In this document: one piece after another, positions 55,105-63,371 of the stretch
How positions within the stretch are numbered: the first letter of the stretch is position 1
Layout of the letters: each line of letters starts with the position of its first letter
NCBI RefSeq assembly: GCF_022819085.1
Contig: NZ_JALHAG010000004.1
Coordinates: forward strand, 62,001 to 126,000
Direction of reading: 5' to 3'
Source: Planococcus ruber
Lineage (GTDB): Bacteria > Bacillota > Bacilli > Bacillales_A > Planococcaceae
DNA length: 64,000 nucleotides
The notes under the pieces: model-generated
The model's database searches: none
The model's input: the letters and a program-made list of their open reading frames with translations, nothing else
Told to the model about the DNA's origin: nothing
Position numbers and translations under genes: made by a program

Positions 55105-55488
55105 ATGAAATGGATTTTTTTAGCGCTGCTCCTTGTACCGACACTGGAATTGGCCATTTTAATTTGGGCTGGAGGAGCCATTGGATTTTTCCCGACGCTA
55201 TTGATTATTGTAGGAACAGGTTTGCTGGGAGCTTTTCTAGCGAAGAAGCAAGGGCTAAAAGCGATACGGGATATTCAAGAGAGCTTTAATCGATTTGAAC
55301 CGCCGGGCGACCATTTGCTGAAAGCGGCATTTGTCTTGGTAGGCGGTGTGATGCTATTGACTCCAGGGTTTATCTCGGATGCGATCGGTTTATCTTTATT
55401 GTTTGCTCCGACACAGAAAATCTACAAACCATTTATAATGAAACTTTTGAACAATAAGATGAAGAACGCTCGGATTATCGTACGATAA
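55105..55488 (+). CDS. fxsA: FxsA-family membrane protein
   Basis: 127 residues with three or four membrane segments (WIFLALLLVPTLELAILIW; FPTLLIIVGTGLLGAFLA; AFVLVGGVMLLTPGFISDAIG, the family signature TPGFxxD). E. coli FxsA overproduction relieves F-plasmid exclusion of phage T7; normal role unknown. ATG after GAGAGGGG. Between pyk and citZ as in B. subtilis. Confidence 0.88.
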   Translation: MKWIFLALLLVPTLELAILIWAGGAIGFFPTLLIIVGTGLLGAFLAKKQGLKAIRDIQESFNRFEPPGDHLLKAAFVLVGGVMLLTPGFISDAIGLSLLFAPTQKIYKPFIMKLLNNKMKNARIIVR

Positions 55489-55527
55489 TTCCGAGTGAAT
55501 TCATCGTTTTAAAGGAATTTCTAATAA

Positions 55528-55571
55528 AAACAAGCGTTTTCATTCACAAATTCTTCAACATTGATTATAAT
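55528..55571 (+). promoter_or_regulatory. citZ promoter with cre-like element
   Basis: TTCACA (55543-55548), 17 bases, TATAAT (55566-55571) is a strong promoter. AAACAAGCGTTTTCAT just upstream and touching the -35 is a half-conserved cre site (one arm fits, the other deviates by two bases). CcpA control of citZ is known in B. subtilis. Confidence 0.65.
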
Positions 55572-55675
55572 GGTCTAGTAAGGCATTCAGCGGAAGTCTA
55601 CAAAAAGACAGATAACCCATCATTTCGGGCTTTTTTTTTGGAGTGATGAAATATACTGGAGAAGGAGCGAATTAT

Positions 55676-56791
55676 ATGACATCGGCAAAAGGTTTAGAAG
55701 GTGTAGTAGCTACACAATCTGCCATCAGTTCAATTATTGATGACACACTTACATATGTTGGCTACGATATCGATGATTTAGCAGTCAACGCAAGTTTTGA
55801 AGAAGTGATTTATTTGCTTTGGCATCAACGCTTGCCAAAAGCTGATGAATTGGCAGAGCTTAAGCAGCAATTAGCAGACAACATGGCGGTGCCGCAAGCG
55901 GTTCTTGATCATTTCAAAACATACGATATTAAAAAAGTACATCCAATGGCTGCTCTTCGTACAGCCGTTTCCATGCTCGGCTTATTCGATGAAGAAGCGG
56001 AAGTTATGGAAACTGAAGCAAACTACCGTAAAGCGATTAAAATCCAGGCGAAGATTTCTACGCTTGTAACAGCTTTCGGCCGCATCCGCAATGGCCAAGA
56101 GCCAGTAGCTCCTAAAACGGATCTAAGCTTTGCAGCTAACTTCCTTTATATGTTGTCTGGTTCTATGCCAGAAGACATCGAAGTCGAAGCTTTCAACAAA
56201 GCGCTTGTTCTTCATGCAGACCACGAACTGAATGCATCGACTTTCACAGCACGCGTTGCGGTGGCGACTTTGTCTGATGTCTATTCAGGCATCACAGCTG
56301 CAATTGGAGCTTTAAAAGGTCCATTGCACGGTGGAGCGAACGAACAAGTTATGAAAATGTTGACAGAAATCGGTTCTGTAGAGAACGTAGAATCTGTCAT
56401 TACTGAGAAACTTGCCAACAAAGAAAAAATTATGGGCTTCGGACACCGCGTATACCGCAAAGGTGACCCTCGTGCCAAACACTTGCGTGAAATGTCACAG
56501 AAATTGACAAAAATCCGCGGTGAAGAAAAATGGTACGATATGTCTGTCAAAATTGATGAAATCGTAACGGGACAGAAAAACCTTCCACCAAACGTGGATT
56601 TCTATTCTGCATCTGTTTACCATTCATTAAATATTGAACATGATCTATTTACACCAATTTTTGCTGTTTCACGTACTTCAGGATGGTTGGCTCATATTCT
56701 TGAGCAGTATTCAAACAACCGCTTGATCCGTCCACGCGCAGAATACATCGGACCTGGCATGCAGAAATACATCCCAGTGGAAGAACGATAG
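55676..56791 (+). CDS. citZ: Citrate synthase
   Basis: 371 residues. Catalytic residues in LHGGANEQVMKML (about 221) and GFGHRVYRKGDPRAKHL (about 256), and the Asp region ALGPVDFYS equivalent reading PPNVDFYSASVYH (about 302). Condenses oxaloacetate and acetyl-CoA. ATG after AAGGAG; a longer N-terminus from 55643 would be non-standard. First gene of citZ-icd(-mdh). Confidence 0.97.
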   Translation: MTSAKGLEGVVATQSAISSIIDDTLTYVGYDIDDLAVNASFEEVIYLLWHQRLPKADELAELKQQLADNMAVPQAVLDHFKTYDIKKVHPMAALRTAVSMLGLFDEEAEVMETEANYRKAIKIQAKISTLVTAFGRIRNGQEPVAPKTDLSFAANFLYMLSGSMPEDIEVEAFNKALVLHADHELNASTFTARVAVATLSDVYSGITAAIGALKGPLHGGANEQVMKMLTEIGSVENVESVITEKLANKEKIMGFGHRVYRKGDPRAKHLREMSQKLTKIRGEEKWYDMSVKIDEIVTGQKNLPPNVDFYSASVYHSLNIEHDLFTPIFAVSRTSGWLAHILEQYSNNRLIRPRAEYIGPGMQKYIPVEER

Positions 56792-56872
56792 GATTTAGCG
56801 TAAAAGTATCATAAACAATAGGGCTTGCACTTTGTGCAGCCCTATCAATTTGAACTCAGGAGGCAATTACAC

Positions 56873-58141
56873 ATGACAAACGGCGAAAAAATTACAGTTG
56901 AAAACGGCGTATTGAACGTTCCTAACCAAGCAGTTATCCCATTCATTATCGGTGACGGTACTGGCCCGGATATCTGGAATGCAGCTTCACGTGTATTGGA
57001 AGAAGCAGTAAACAAAGCTTATAACGGCGAAAAAGCAATCGTATGGAAAGAGGTTCTTGCTGGCCAAAAAGCATTCGACGAAACAGGCGAATGGCTTCCA
57101 CAAGAAACGCTTGACGTTATCCGCGAGTACTTGATCGCAATCAAAGGACCTCTTACAACGCCAATCGGCGGCGGTATCCGTTCATTGAACGTGGCACTTC
57201 GCCAAGAATTGGATCTTTACACTTGCTTGCGTCCAGTCCGCTATTTTGAAGGCGTACCTTCACCGGTTAAACGTCCTGAAGATACAGACATGGTCATCTT
57301 CCGTGAAAATACTGAAGATATCTATGCTGGTATCGAATACGCGAAAGGCACTGAGGAAGTTGAGAAAGTGATTTCTTTCCTTAAAGACCAAATGGGCGTT
57401 AACAAAATCCGCTTCCCTGAAACTTCAGGAATCGGCATCAAGCCAATTTCAGAAGAAGGAACAAAACGCTTAGTACGTGCTGCAATCAACTATGCAATCA
57501 CTGAAGGCCGCGAATCATTGACTTTGGTCCACAAAGGGAACATCATGAAGTTCACTGAAGGAGCTTTCAAAAACTGGGGCTATGAAGTGGCTGAGCAAGA
57601 ATTCGGCGACAAAGTATTCACTTGGAACCAATACGATGCGATTAAAGATGAGCAAGGAACAGATGCTGCAAACAAAGCACAGGAAGAAGCACTTGCTTCT
57701 GGAAAAATCCTTGTTAAAGATTCAATCGCTGATATCTTCTTGCAGCAGATCCTTACACGTCCAAGCGAGTTCGACGTTGTTGCAACAATGAACTTGAACG
57801 GAGATTACATCTCTGACGCATTGGCTGCACAAGTTGGCGGAATTGGTATCGCACCTGGTGCGAACATCAACTACATTTCTGGACATGCAATTTTCGAAGC
57901 GACTCACGGTACAGCTCCGAAATATGCTGGACAAGATAAAGTAAACCCTTCATCTGTCATTTTGTCAGGCGTCTTGATGCTTGAACACTTAGGATGGAAC
58001 GAAGCAGCGAAATTGATCACAAACTCAATGGAGAAAACAATCGCTTCTAAAGTTGTAACTTATGACTTTGCCCGCCTAATGGACGGCGCTACAGAAGTGA
58101 AATGCTCTGAGTTTGCTGACGAATTGATCAAAAACCTATAA
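56873..58141 (+). CDS. icd: NADP-dependent isocitrate dehydrogenase
   Basis: 422 residues. Substrate/phosphorylation-site segment [18 protein letters not shown] (about 100-117), catalytic YxxG/K region in [21 protein letters not shown] (about 218) and NADP site [15 protein letters not shown] (about 345). Converts isocitrate to 2-oxoglutarate. ATG after AGGAGG. Codon use is strongly biased (ATG/AAA/GAA-rich, high expression style) as in citZ. Terminator follows. Confidence 0.97.
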   Translation: MTNGEKITVENGVLNVPNQAVIPFIIGDGTGPDIWNAASRVLEEAVNKAYNGEKAIVWKEVLAGQKAFDETGEWLPQETLDVIREYLIAIKGPLTTPIGGGIRSLNVALRQELDLYTCLRPVRYFEGVPSPVKRPEDTDMVIFRENTEDIYAGIEYAKGTEEVEKVISFLKDQMGVNKIRFPETSGIGIKPISEEGTKRLVRAAINYAITEGRESLTLVHKGNIMKFTEGAFKNWGYEVAEQEFGDKVFTWNQYDAIKDEQGTDAANKAQEEALASGKILVKDSIADIFLQQILTRPSEFDVVATMNLNGDYISDALAAQVGGIGIAPGANINYISGHAIFEATHGTAPKYAGQDKVNPSSVILSGVLMLEHLGWNEAAKLITNSMEKTIASKVVTYDFARLMDGATEVKCSEFADELIKNL

Positions 58142-58149
58142 GATAAAGA

Positions 58150-58178
58150 GAGGGAGGCCATCCCTCTCTTTTTTTTAT
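58150..58178 (+). terminator. Intrinsic terminator after icd
   Basis: GAGAGGGA / TCCCTCTC with eight T; partial read-through to mdh is possible. Confidence 0.9.
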
Positions 58179-58205
58179 CCACTTTAACCATAAAGGAGAG
58201 TTTTT

Positions 58206-59144
58206 ATGACATTGAAGCGTAAAAAGATTTCAGTTATCGGTTCAGGTTTTACAGGAGCGACCACGGCTTTTTTATTGGCCCAAAAAGAATTAGGCGACGT
58301 CGTCTTAGTGGATATTCCACAAATGGAGGACCCGGCTAAAGGAAAAGCGCTTGATATGGCCGAAGCCTCTCCTGTACAAGGTTTTGATGCACATGTGAGC
58401 GGAACGGCCAATTATGAAGATACGAAAGACTCGGATTTGGTGATCATTACGGCCGGCATCGCCCGTAAACCGGGAATGAGCCGCGACGATCTTGTCCAAA
58501 CGAACCAGAAAGTCATGAAAGCTGTTACAGCAGATATCGTAAAATACTCACCCAATACAACCATTATCGTTTTGACCAACCCGGTTGATGCGATGACGTA
58601 TACCGTTTTTAAAGAATCAGGATTTCCAAAGGAACGCGTGATTGGGCAATCCGGTGTATTGGATTCAGCACGCTTCCGAACCTTTGTGGCTGAAGAATTA
58701 AATGTTTCGGTCAAAGATGTTACTGGATTTGTTTTAGGTGGACACGGAGATGATATGGTGCCGCTTGTGCGCTACTCCTATGCTGGCGGAATTCCGCTGG
58801 AAACGTTGATACCGGAAGCAAGGCTTTCGGAAATTGTCGATCGTACCCGCAAAGGCGGCGCTGAAATTGTCAACTTGCTGGGCAACGGTTCCGCCTATTA
58901 TGCTCCTGCTGCTTCCTTGGTTGAAATGGCCGAGGCCATCTTGAAAGACCAACGGCGTATTTTGCCTTCCATCGCTTATTTGGAAGGCGAGTATGGCATG
59001 GATGGCATCTATTTAGGGGTGCCGACCATTTTAGGTGCAGGGGGCATTGAAAAAATCCTTGAAATCGATTTAAATGAAGAAGAAAAAGCATTGCTAAAAA
59101 AATCGGCCGAATCCGTGAAAGCAGTCATGAAAGTTTTAGCTTAA
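58206..59144 (+). CDS. mdh: Malate dehydrogenase
   Basis: 312 residues of the LDH-like malate dehydrogenase family. NAD site [16 protein letters not shown] near residue 10, substrate arginines in [14 protein letters not shown] near 87 and [13 protein letters not shown] near 147, catalytic His in [14 protein letters not shown] near 178. ATG after AAAGGAG. No other promoter seen between icd and mdh, so the terminator between them may be leaky. Confidence 0.97.
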   Translation: MTLKRKKISVIGSGFTGATTAFLLAQKELGDVVLVDIPQMEDPAKGKALDMAEASPVQGFDAHVSGTANYEDTKDSDLVIITAGIARKPGMSRDDLVQTNQKVMKAVTADIVKYSPNTTIIVLTNPVDAMTYTVFKESGFPKERVIGQSGVLDSARFRTFVAEELNVSVKDVTGFVLGGHGDDMVPLVRYSYAGGIPLETLIPEARLSEIVDRTRKGGAEIVNLLGNGSAYYAPAASLVEMAEAILKDQRRILPSIAYLEGEYGMDGIYLGVPTILGAGGIEKILEIDLNEEEKALLKKSAESVKAVMKVLA

Positions 59145-59154
59145 CGCTATATTG

Positions 59155-59190
59155 AACCGGGCAGGAGAACTCCGTGCCCGGTTTTCTAAT
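59155..59190 (+). terminator. Intrinsic terminator after mdh
   Basis: ACCGGGCA / TGCCCGGT with short T-run. Confidence 0.85.
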
Positions 59191-59248
59191 GGCATAAATA
59201 TTGTTGGGATAGGAGCAAAGGCCTGAGTCTGTATGATTGCCTGGACGC

Positions 59249-59276
59249 TTGCACAATTCAACATATAATTGATACT
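59249..59276 (+). promoter_or_regulatory. Candidate promoter of the maoC-like/phoPR unit
   Basis: TTGCAC, 16 bases, GATACT. Confidence 0.5.
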
Positions 59277-59310
59277 ATAAGAGTATTAAGGTTGGGGAGG
59301 GAACTTATTA

Positions 59311-59769
59311 TTGCTTGGAAAAAAGCGTGAATTAGGCCGTAAAATAGAAGACCTGAAAATAGGGGAGAATCTGCAGTTGACAGAAACGGTTGAAGATAAA
59401 GATCTTCTTCTTTACCTCGGACTTACCAACGATGGAAACCCGCTATACATCCAGCATGATTTCGCTGCACAAACGGCTTTCGAAAAACCGGTCGTGCCAA
59501 CCATCATGTTGACGGGGATTATCACTTCGGCCATTTCAAAATATTTACCAGGCCCTGGATCTTATATTAATGAACAGCAAATTAAATTTCACCGGCCTGT
59601 CTATCACTACTCAACTTTTCATTTCTCTTTGGAATTAGTGAAAATTGATGTAGAAGGAAACGAGGTCACGATAAAAGTCGAAGCATCTGATGAAAAAGGC
59701 AATTTATTGATTTCGGGAACAGTTCTCGTCAATCCGCCCAAGCTGGAGAGCCAGTTGGCCAGCCATTAA
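59311..59769 (+). CDS. MaoC-like hotdog protein with altered active site
   Basis: 152 residues of the MaoC/hydratase hotdog fold (IEDLKIGENLQLTETVEDKD start; GITSAISKYLPGPG-like helix reading GIITSAISKYLPGPGSYI). The hydratase motif DxNPxH appears as NDGNPLYIQHD: Tyr stands in the His position, so R-specific enoyl-CoA hydratase activity is doubtful. TTG start after GGGGAGGG. Lies directly before phoP, an arrangement I recall from other Bacilli; function there unknown. Confidence 0.75.
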   Translation: MLGKKRELGRKIEDLKIGENLQLTETVEDKDLLLYLGLTNDGNPLYIQHDFAAQTAFEKPVVPTIMLTGIITSAISKYLPGPGSYINEQQIKFHRPVYHYSTFHFSLELVKIDVEGNEVTIKVEASDEKGNLLISGTVLVNPPKLESQLASH

Positions 59770-59784
59770 GATGATAGCCGTAAT

Positions 59785-59809
59785 GCGGTTTGAAATGGGG
59801 GTTTCAAAC
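59785..59809 (+). promoter_or_regulatory. Perfect hairpin with G-rich loop in the phoP leader
   Basis: GTTTGAAA-TGGGGG-TTTCAAAC, an 8-bp perfect stem ending 19 bases before the phoP start. The segment ATGCGGTTTGAAATGGGGGTT is complementary, with two single-base bulges, to the short transcribed hairpin region at 63212-63230 after the ligase gene. Confidence 0.6.
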
Positions 59810-59828
59810 TGAATGTGGAGGATGTAAA

Positions 59829-60536
59829 ATGCTGAACAAAATATTGATCATTGAAGATGAGCATTCGATTGCAACATTATTGTCCTATAATCTGGTGCAG
59901 GCAGGCTACGAAACGATTGTTGCCTATGACGGAAAAGAAGGCTATGAAATGGCGATGAGCGAAAAACCTTCCCTCATTGTCCTGGATTTGATGCTGCCAT
60001 CTATGGATGGAGTCGAAGTGTGTAAATCGCTTCGCCAACAAAAAATCAATACGCCGATCATCATGCTGACAGCAAAAGGCGATGAATTCGATAAAGTATT
60101 GGGGCTGGAATTGGGTGCAGATGATTATATGACGAAGCCATTCAGCCCGCGTGAAGTCGTCGCACGCATCAAAGCGGTACTGCGGAGAGTCCAAGCTGCG
60201 CCAGCAGAAGCACAGGATTCATCTGCCCCGTTAATCATGGGGAATTTGGCTGTTTATCCAGAACGTTTTGAAGTGTTTTTGAATGAGGAGCAAATTGAAT
60301 TTACGCCAAAAGAGTTCGAGCTTCTCGTATATTTAATGGAAAACAAAAACCGGGTATTGACCAGAGACCAGTTATTAAGTGCCGTTTGGAAGTATGATTT
60401 TGCCGGAGATACACGGATAGTTGATGTACATATTAGCCATTTGCGGGAAAAAATAGAAGAAAATAGCCGAAAACCTCTCTTCATAAAAACGATTCGGGGG
60501 CTCGGATATAAATTTGAGGAGCCAAAAGCAGGATGA
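59829..60536 (+). CDS. phoP: PhoP response regulator
   Basis: 235 residues, OmpR family. Receiver domain 1-120 with phosphoacceptor Asp in IVLDLMLPSMDG (about 53), TAKGDEFDKVLGLELGADDY (about 83) and conserved Lys in MTKPFSPRE (about 105); winged-helix DNA-binding domain 135-233 (EFELLVYLMENKNRVLTRDQ; TRIVDVHISHLREKIE). ATG after GTGGAGG. In Bacilli PhoP controls phosphate starvation and teichoic/teichuronic acid genes. Overlaps phoR by four bases. Confidence 0.95.
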   Translation: MLNKILIIEDEHSIATLLSYNLVQAGYETIVAYDGKEGYEMAMSEKPSLIVLDLMLPSMDGVEVCKSLRQQKINTPIIMLTAKGDEFDKVLGLELGADDYMTKPFSPREVVARIKAVLRRVQAAPAEAQDSSAPLIMGNLAVYPERFEVFLNEEQIEFTPKEFELLVYLMENKNRVLTRDQLLSAVWKYDFAGDTRIVDVHISHLREKIEENSRKPLFIKTIRGLGYKFEEPKAG

Positions 60537-61930
60537 AGTCATTCAGACATCGGCTTCTGGTGACGATAATGGCATGGATCAGCTTGCTTTTAGCATGTAT
60601 TCTTCTTATAGTCATCCAACTTTTCCCGATGTATGCAGAAGCGGAAGACAAAACGGAAGTATGGATTATCTTGGCACTGATTTTTATCGGTGCTTTGTTG
60701 TTTTCAGCACTTATCGGTCATCGGATCATTAAAGTCCAAGCTCTTCCGATTGAAAATGTTACTCAAACTGCACTGGAGCTCGTCAAAGGAAATTACCGTG
60801 CCCGGGCTTTTGAGTATGGCAACGTCGGTGCAGTTCAATTAAGTTCTACAATCAACATATTGGCACGAAATCTGCAGGAAATCACGGCTGTCCGTGAAAT
60901 GGAGCAGGAGCGCCTAAAAACCTTGATTGAGAATATGGGCAGTGCCTTAATCATGATTGATCGGCAAGGCGGCGTTGCTTTAGTGAATCGATCATTTTTG
61001 GGTGAATTTCATTTGATTGAAGAACAAGTGCAGGAAAAGTTTTACAAAGAAGTGCCTCTGCCTGAGGTATTTGAACGATTCATCGAACAAGTTTTTATGA
61101 CAGAGCAGGCGGCACGGGATCAATTGGAGTTTAAACAAGGCATCCATACGAAAAATATTGACGTATACGGAGCCCCTGTGCTTGGAGACCACGAACAATG
61201 GCTTGGAATCGTGATTGTTTCGCATGACATCACCGAGTTAAAACGGCTCGAACAAGTCCGAAAAGACTTTGTAGCGAATGTCTCGCATGAGCTGCGGACG
61301 CCAGTTACGTCGATCAAAGGCTTTTCCGAAACGCTGATTGATGGAGCCTATACGGACGAAGCAACCTTGCTGTCATTTCTGGAAATTATCCATACGGAAA
61401 GCAATCGGCTTGAAATGCTGATCAACGATTTACTGGATCTTTCCAAAGTAGAGCAAGCCGGTTTCCGAGTCAATGCGCTTCCGACTGATATGGAAAAAGT
61501 GATCAAACGGGCAGAAGAAATGGTCAGCAAAAGAATCGAAGAAAAGAAAATCAAACTGGATCTCCAGCTCGAACCGGTTATTCTGCAAGGCGATCCCGAC
61601 CGTCTATTGCAGGTCATGATGAATTTGTTAGTGAATGCGATTACTTATTCATCGTCTAAGACTACCATCACGGTAAGATTATATACAAAAGGCAAATCCG
61701 CCTTAATTGAAGTGGAAGACCAAGGAATTGGGATTGAAGCTTCTGAAATTGGACGTTTGTTCGAACGTTTTTACCGAGTTGACCGGGCAAGAAGCAGGAA
61801 CTCGGGCGGCACCGGATTAGGATTATCAATTGTAAAGCATTTAATCGAGGCGCATCACGGAAAAGTAGATGTGGAAAGCACAGTAGGAGTGGGGACTAAG
61901 TTTACTGTTCAATTGCCTTTAGGGAGTTAA
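60533..61930 (+). CDS. phoR: PhoR sensor histidine kinase, short form
   Basis: 465 residues. Two membrane segments (about 9-31 and 44-65) are separated by only about 12 residues, so there is no extracytoplasmic sensor domain, unlike the 579-residue B. subtilis PhoR. Then HAMP (66-118), cytoplasmic PAS (about 120-220), HisKA with VSHELRTPVTSIKGFSETL (His about 253), and HATPase with N-box LLVNAITYS, DQGIGIEASE and GGTGLGLSIVKH. Start overlaps phoP (ATGA). Confidence 0.93.
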   Translation: MKSFRHRLLVTIMAWISLLLACILLIVIQLFPMYAEAEDKTEVWIILALIFIGALLFSALIGHRIIKVQALPIENVTQTALELVKGNYRARAFEYGNVGAVQLSSTINILARNLQEITAVREMEQERLKTLIENMGSALIMIDRQGGVALVNRSFLGEFHLIEEQVQEKFYKEVPLPEVFERFIEQVFMTEQAARDQLEFKQGIHTKNIDVYGAPVLGDHEQWLGIVIVSHDITELKRLEQVRKDFVANVSHELRTPVTSIKGFSETLIDGAYTDEATLLSFLEIIHTESNRLEMLINDLLDLSKVEQAGFRVNALPTDMEKVIKRAEEMVSKRIEEKKIKLDLQLEPVILQGDPDRLLQVMMNLLVNAITYSSSKTTITVRLYTKGKSALIEVEDQGIGIEASEIGRLFERFYRVDRARSRNSGGTGLGLSIVKHLIEAHHGKVDVESTVGVGTKFTVQLPLGS

Positions 61931-61944
61931 TTTAGGAGGAAAGC

Positions 61945-63159
61945 ATGGATACATTACCTTTTTTGCCAATCATTGTAGGAACGGATATGAACGCCTACAA
62001 TATGGCGATTTCATTTCACGAAGCTTATGGAATTAAGCCGATTTTAGTCGGAAAAGAACCTTTGTCATTCACAGCAATGAGCAATATCACGGAGACGATC
62101 GAATTGCGCTCCGGTTTGGCCGATTCTGCTCAATTTGCTTCAATCTTAACCGAGATTGCTGGGAAATACAGAACGCCGGGCAAGACGTTGTTGCTGATCG
62201 GCACAAACGATTTATATGTTCGGTTAATTATTGAGAATGCCTCTGTTTTAAAAGAGCATTTTGTTTTCAATTACATCAATGAAGATTTGATGAATCAGCT
62301 TCAAGTTAAGGCGAATTTCTATAAGCTTTGCAAAGAACATGGCATTGAAACACCGACGACGTTCTTTTACGATTGCCGCTCCGGCAAGCCGTTTGAAGAA
62401 CAGATGATGTATCCTGTCATTATCAAGCCGAGCAACGGGATCAAATACAATCTCAATAAGTTTGCCGGACAGCAAAAAGTGTATAAAGTGGAAAATCCGC
62501 AAGAGCTGAAGCAAGTCATCGATACGATCATCGGAAGCGGCTATGATGATGAACTGATCATCCAGGATTTCATTCCCGGCGATGATACGTATATGTGGGA
62601 TTCGGTGATTTATGCAAGTTCCAAGGGCAAAACGCAGCTTGTAACGTTTGCCCAAGTCGTACTGCAGGAACATACCGTGACCGCAATCGGGAACTATACG
62701 GCTTTAATTACCCGCTATGATAAAGAAATGATGGTGAAGCTCCAGAATTTCCTTGAAGCAGTGGGCTATACCGGATTTGCGAATTTCGATTTGAAATACG
62801 ATGAACGCGATGGGAAATTCAAAGTCTTCGAAGTGAATATCCGCCAGGGGCGTTCGAGCTATTACGTTACGGCGCTCGGCCATAATATGGCTTCTTGTTT
62901 CGTCGACGACCTCATTTACCACGTTGAAAAACCGGTCACTTATCTAAATGAAGATTTCCTATTCACGGTCGTGCCGAAAATCGTCTTGAAAAAGTTCGTA
63001 GACAATAAAGCCGTACAGCGTGATATTAAAGAATTATTGAAAAAAGGCAAATATGGAAATCCGTTATTCTATAAAAAGGATACGCATTTAAAGCGGAAGC
63101 TGTATTTGTTTGCGCGGCAAATCAATTATTATAAGAAATATAAAAATAATCAGTGGTAA
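61945..63159 (+). CDS. ATP-grasp ligase, D-aspartate-ligase-like
   Basis: 404 residues. PIIVGTDMNAYNMAISFHEA at the N-terminus and an ATP-grasp fold (KANFYKLCKEHGIETPTT near 112; YPVIIKPSNGIKYN near 153; QDFIPGDDTYMWD near 205; FEVNIRQGRSSYYV near 295 with metal-binding Glu/Asn). The start resembles, from memory, the D-aspartate ligases that build L-Lys-D-Asp peptidoglycan bridges. Planococcaceae often have L-Lys-D-Glu or -D-Asp bridges, so a wall-bridge ligase is the best guess. 15 bases after phoR, probably same operon. ATG after AGGAGG. Confidence 0.7.
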   Translation: MDTLPFLPIIVGTDMNAYNMAISFHEAYGIKPILVGKEPLSFTAMSNITETIELRSGLADSAQFASILTEIAGKYRTPGKTLLLIGTNDLYVRLIIENASVLKEHFVFNYINEDLMNQLQVKANFYKLCKEHGIETPTTFFYDCRSGKPFEEQMMYPVIIKPSNGIKYNLNKFAGQQKVYKVENPQELKQVIDTIIGSGYDDELIIQDFIPGDDTYMWDSVIYASSKGKTQLVTFAQVVLQEHTVTAIGNYTALITRYDKEMMVKLQNFLEAVGYTGFANFDLKYDERDGKFKVFEVNIRQGRSSYYVTALGHNMASCFVDDLIYHVEKPVTYLNEDFLFTVVPKIVLKKFVDNKAVQRDIKELLKKGKYGNPLFYKKDTHLKRKLYLFARQINYYKKYKNNQW

Positions 63160-63161
63160 TA

Positions 63162-63189
63162 TTTACAAAACATTCACACTGCCTTCACA
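63162..63189 (+). promoter_or_regulatory. PhoP-box-like triple direct repeat
   Basis: TTTACA-N5-TTCACA-N5-TTCACA, an exact 11-base period, matching the PhoP half-site pattern TT(A/T/C)ACA with 5-base spacers. It begins two bases after the ligase stop and is followed by a short hairpin and a terminator rather than a gene. Confidence 0.6.
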
Positions 63190-63204
63190 ATAGAGTGATA
63201 TGGT

Positions 63205-63268
63205 GTTTAAGAACCCCCTTTAAACCGCATAAATGAAAAAGAGCCCTCTAACCCGGGGCTCTTTTTCG
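63205..63268 (+). ncRNA. Candidate short RNA: C-rich hairpin plus terminator
   Basis: GTTTAA / TTAAAC stem with a loop holding AACCCCC, then the terminator AAAGAGCCC / GGGCTCTTT with T-run (63238-63266). If the PhoP-like box is active it would drive an RNA of roughly 60 bases. The terminator alone could also simply end the phoPR-ligase operon. Confidence 0.45.
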
Positions 63269-63371
63269 TGTGCAAATGCAATAAGCATTTTTATGAGATT
63301 ATTTAATTTCATGAAACTATTTTAATATTGCTTCGTAGAATGAGTATACATAATAATAAGGGGGTCATTTT

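Noticed and set aside
55543..55559. PhoP box at the citZ promoter (TTCACA then TTCAAC)
   Set aside because: Only two loosely matching hexamers; TTCACA is better explained as the -35 of a strong sigma-A promoter.
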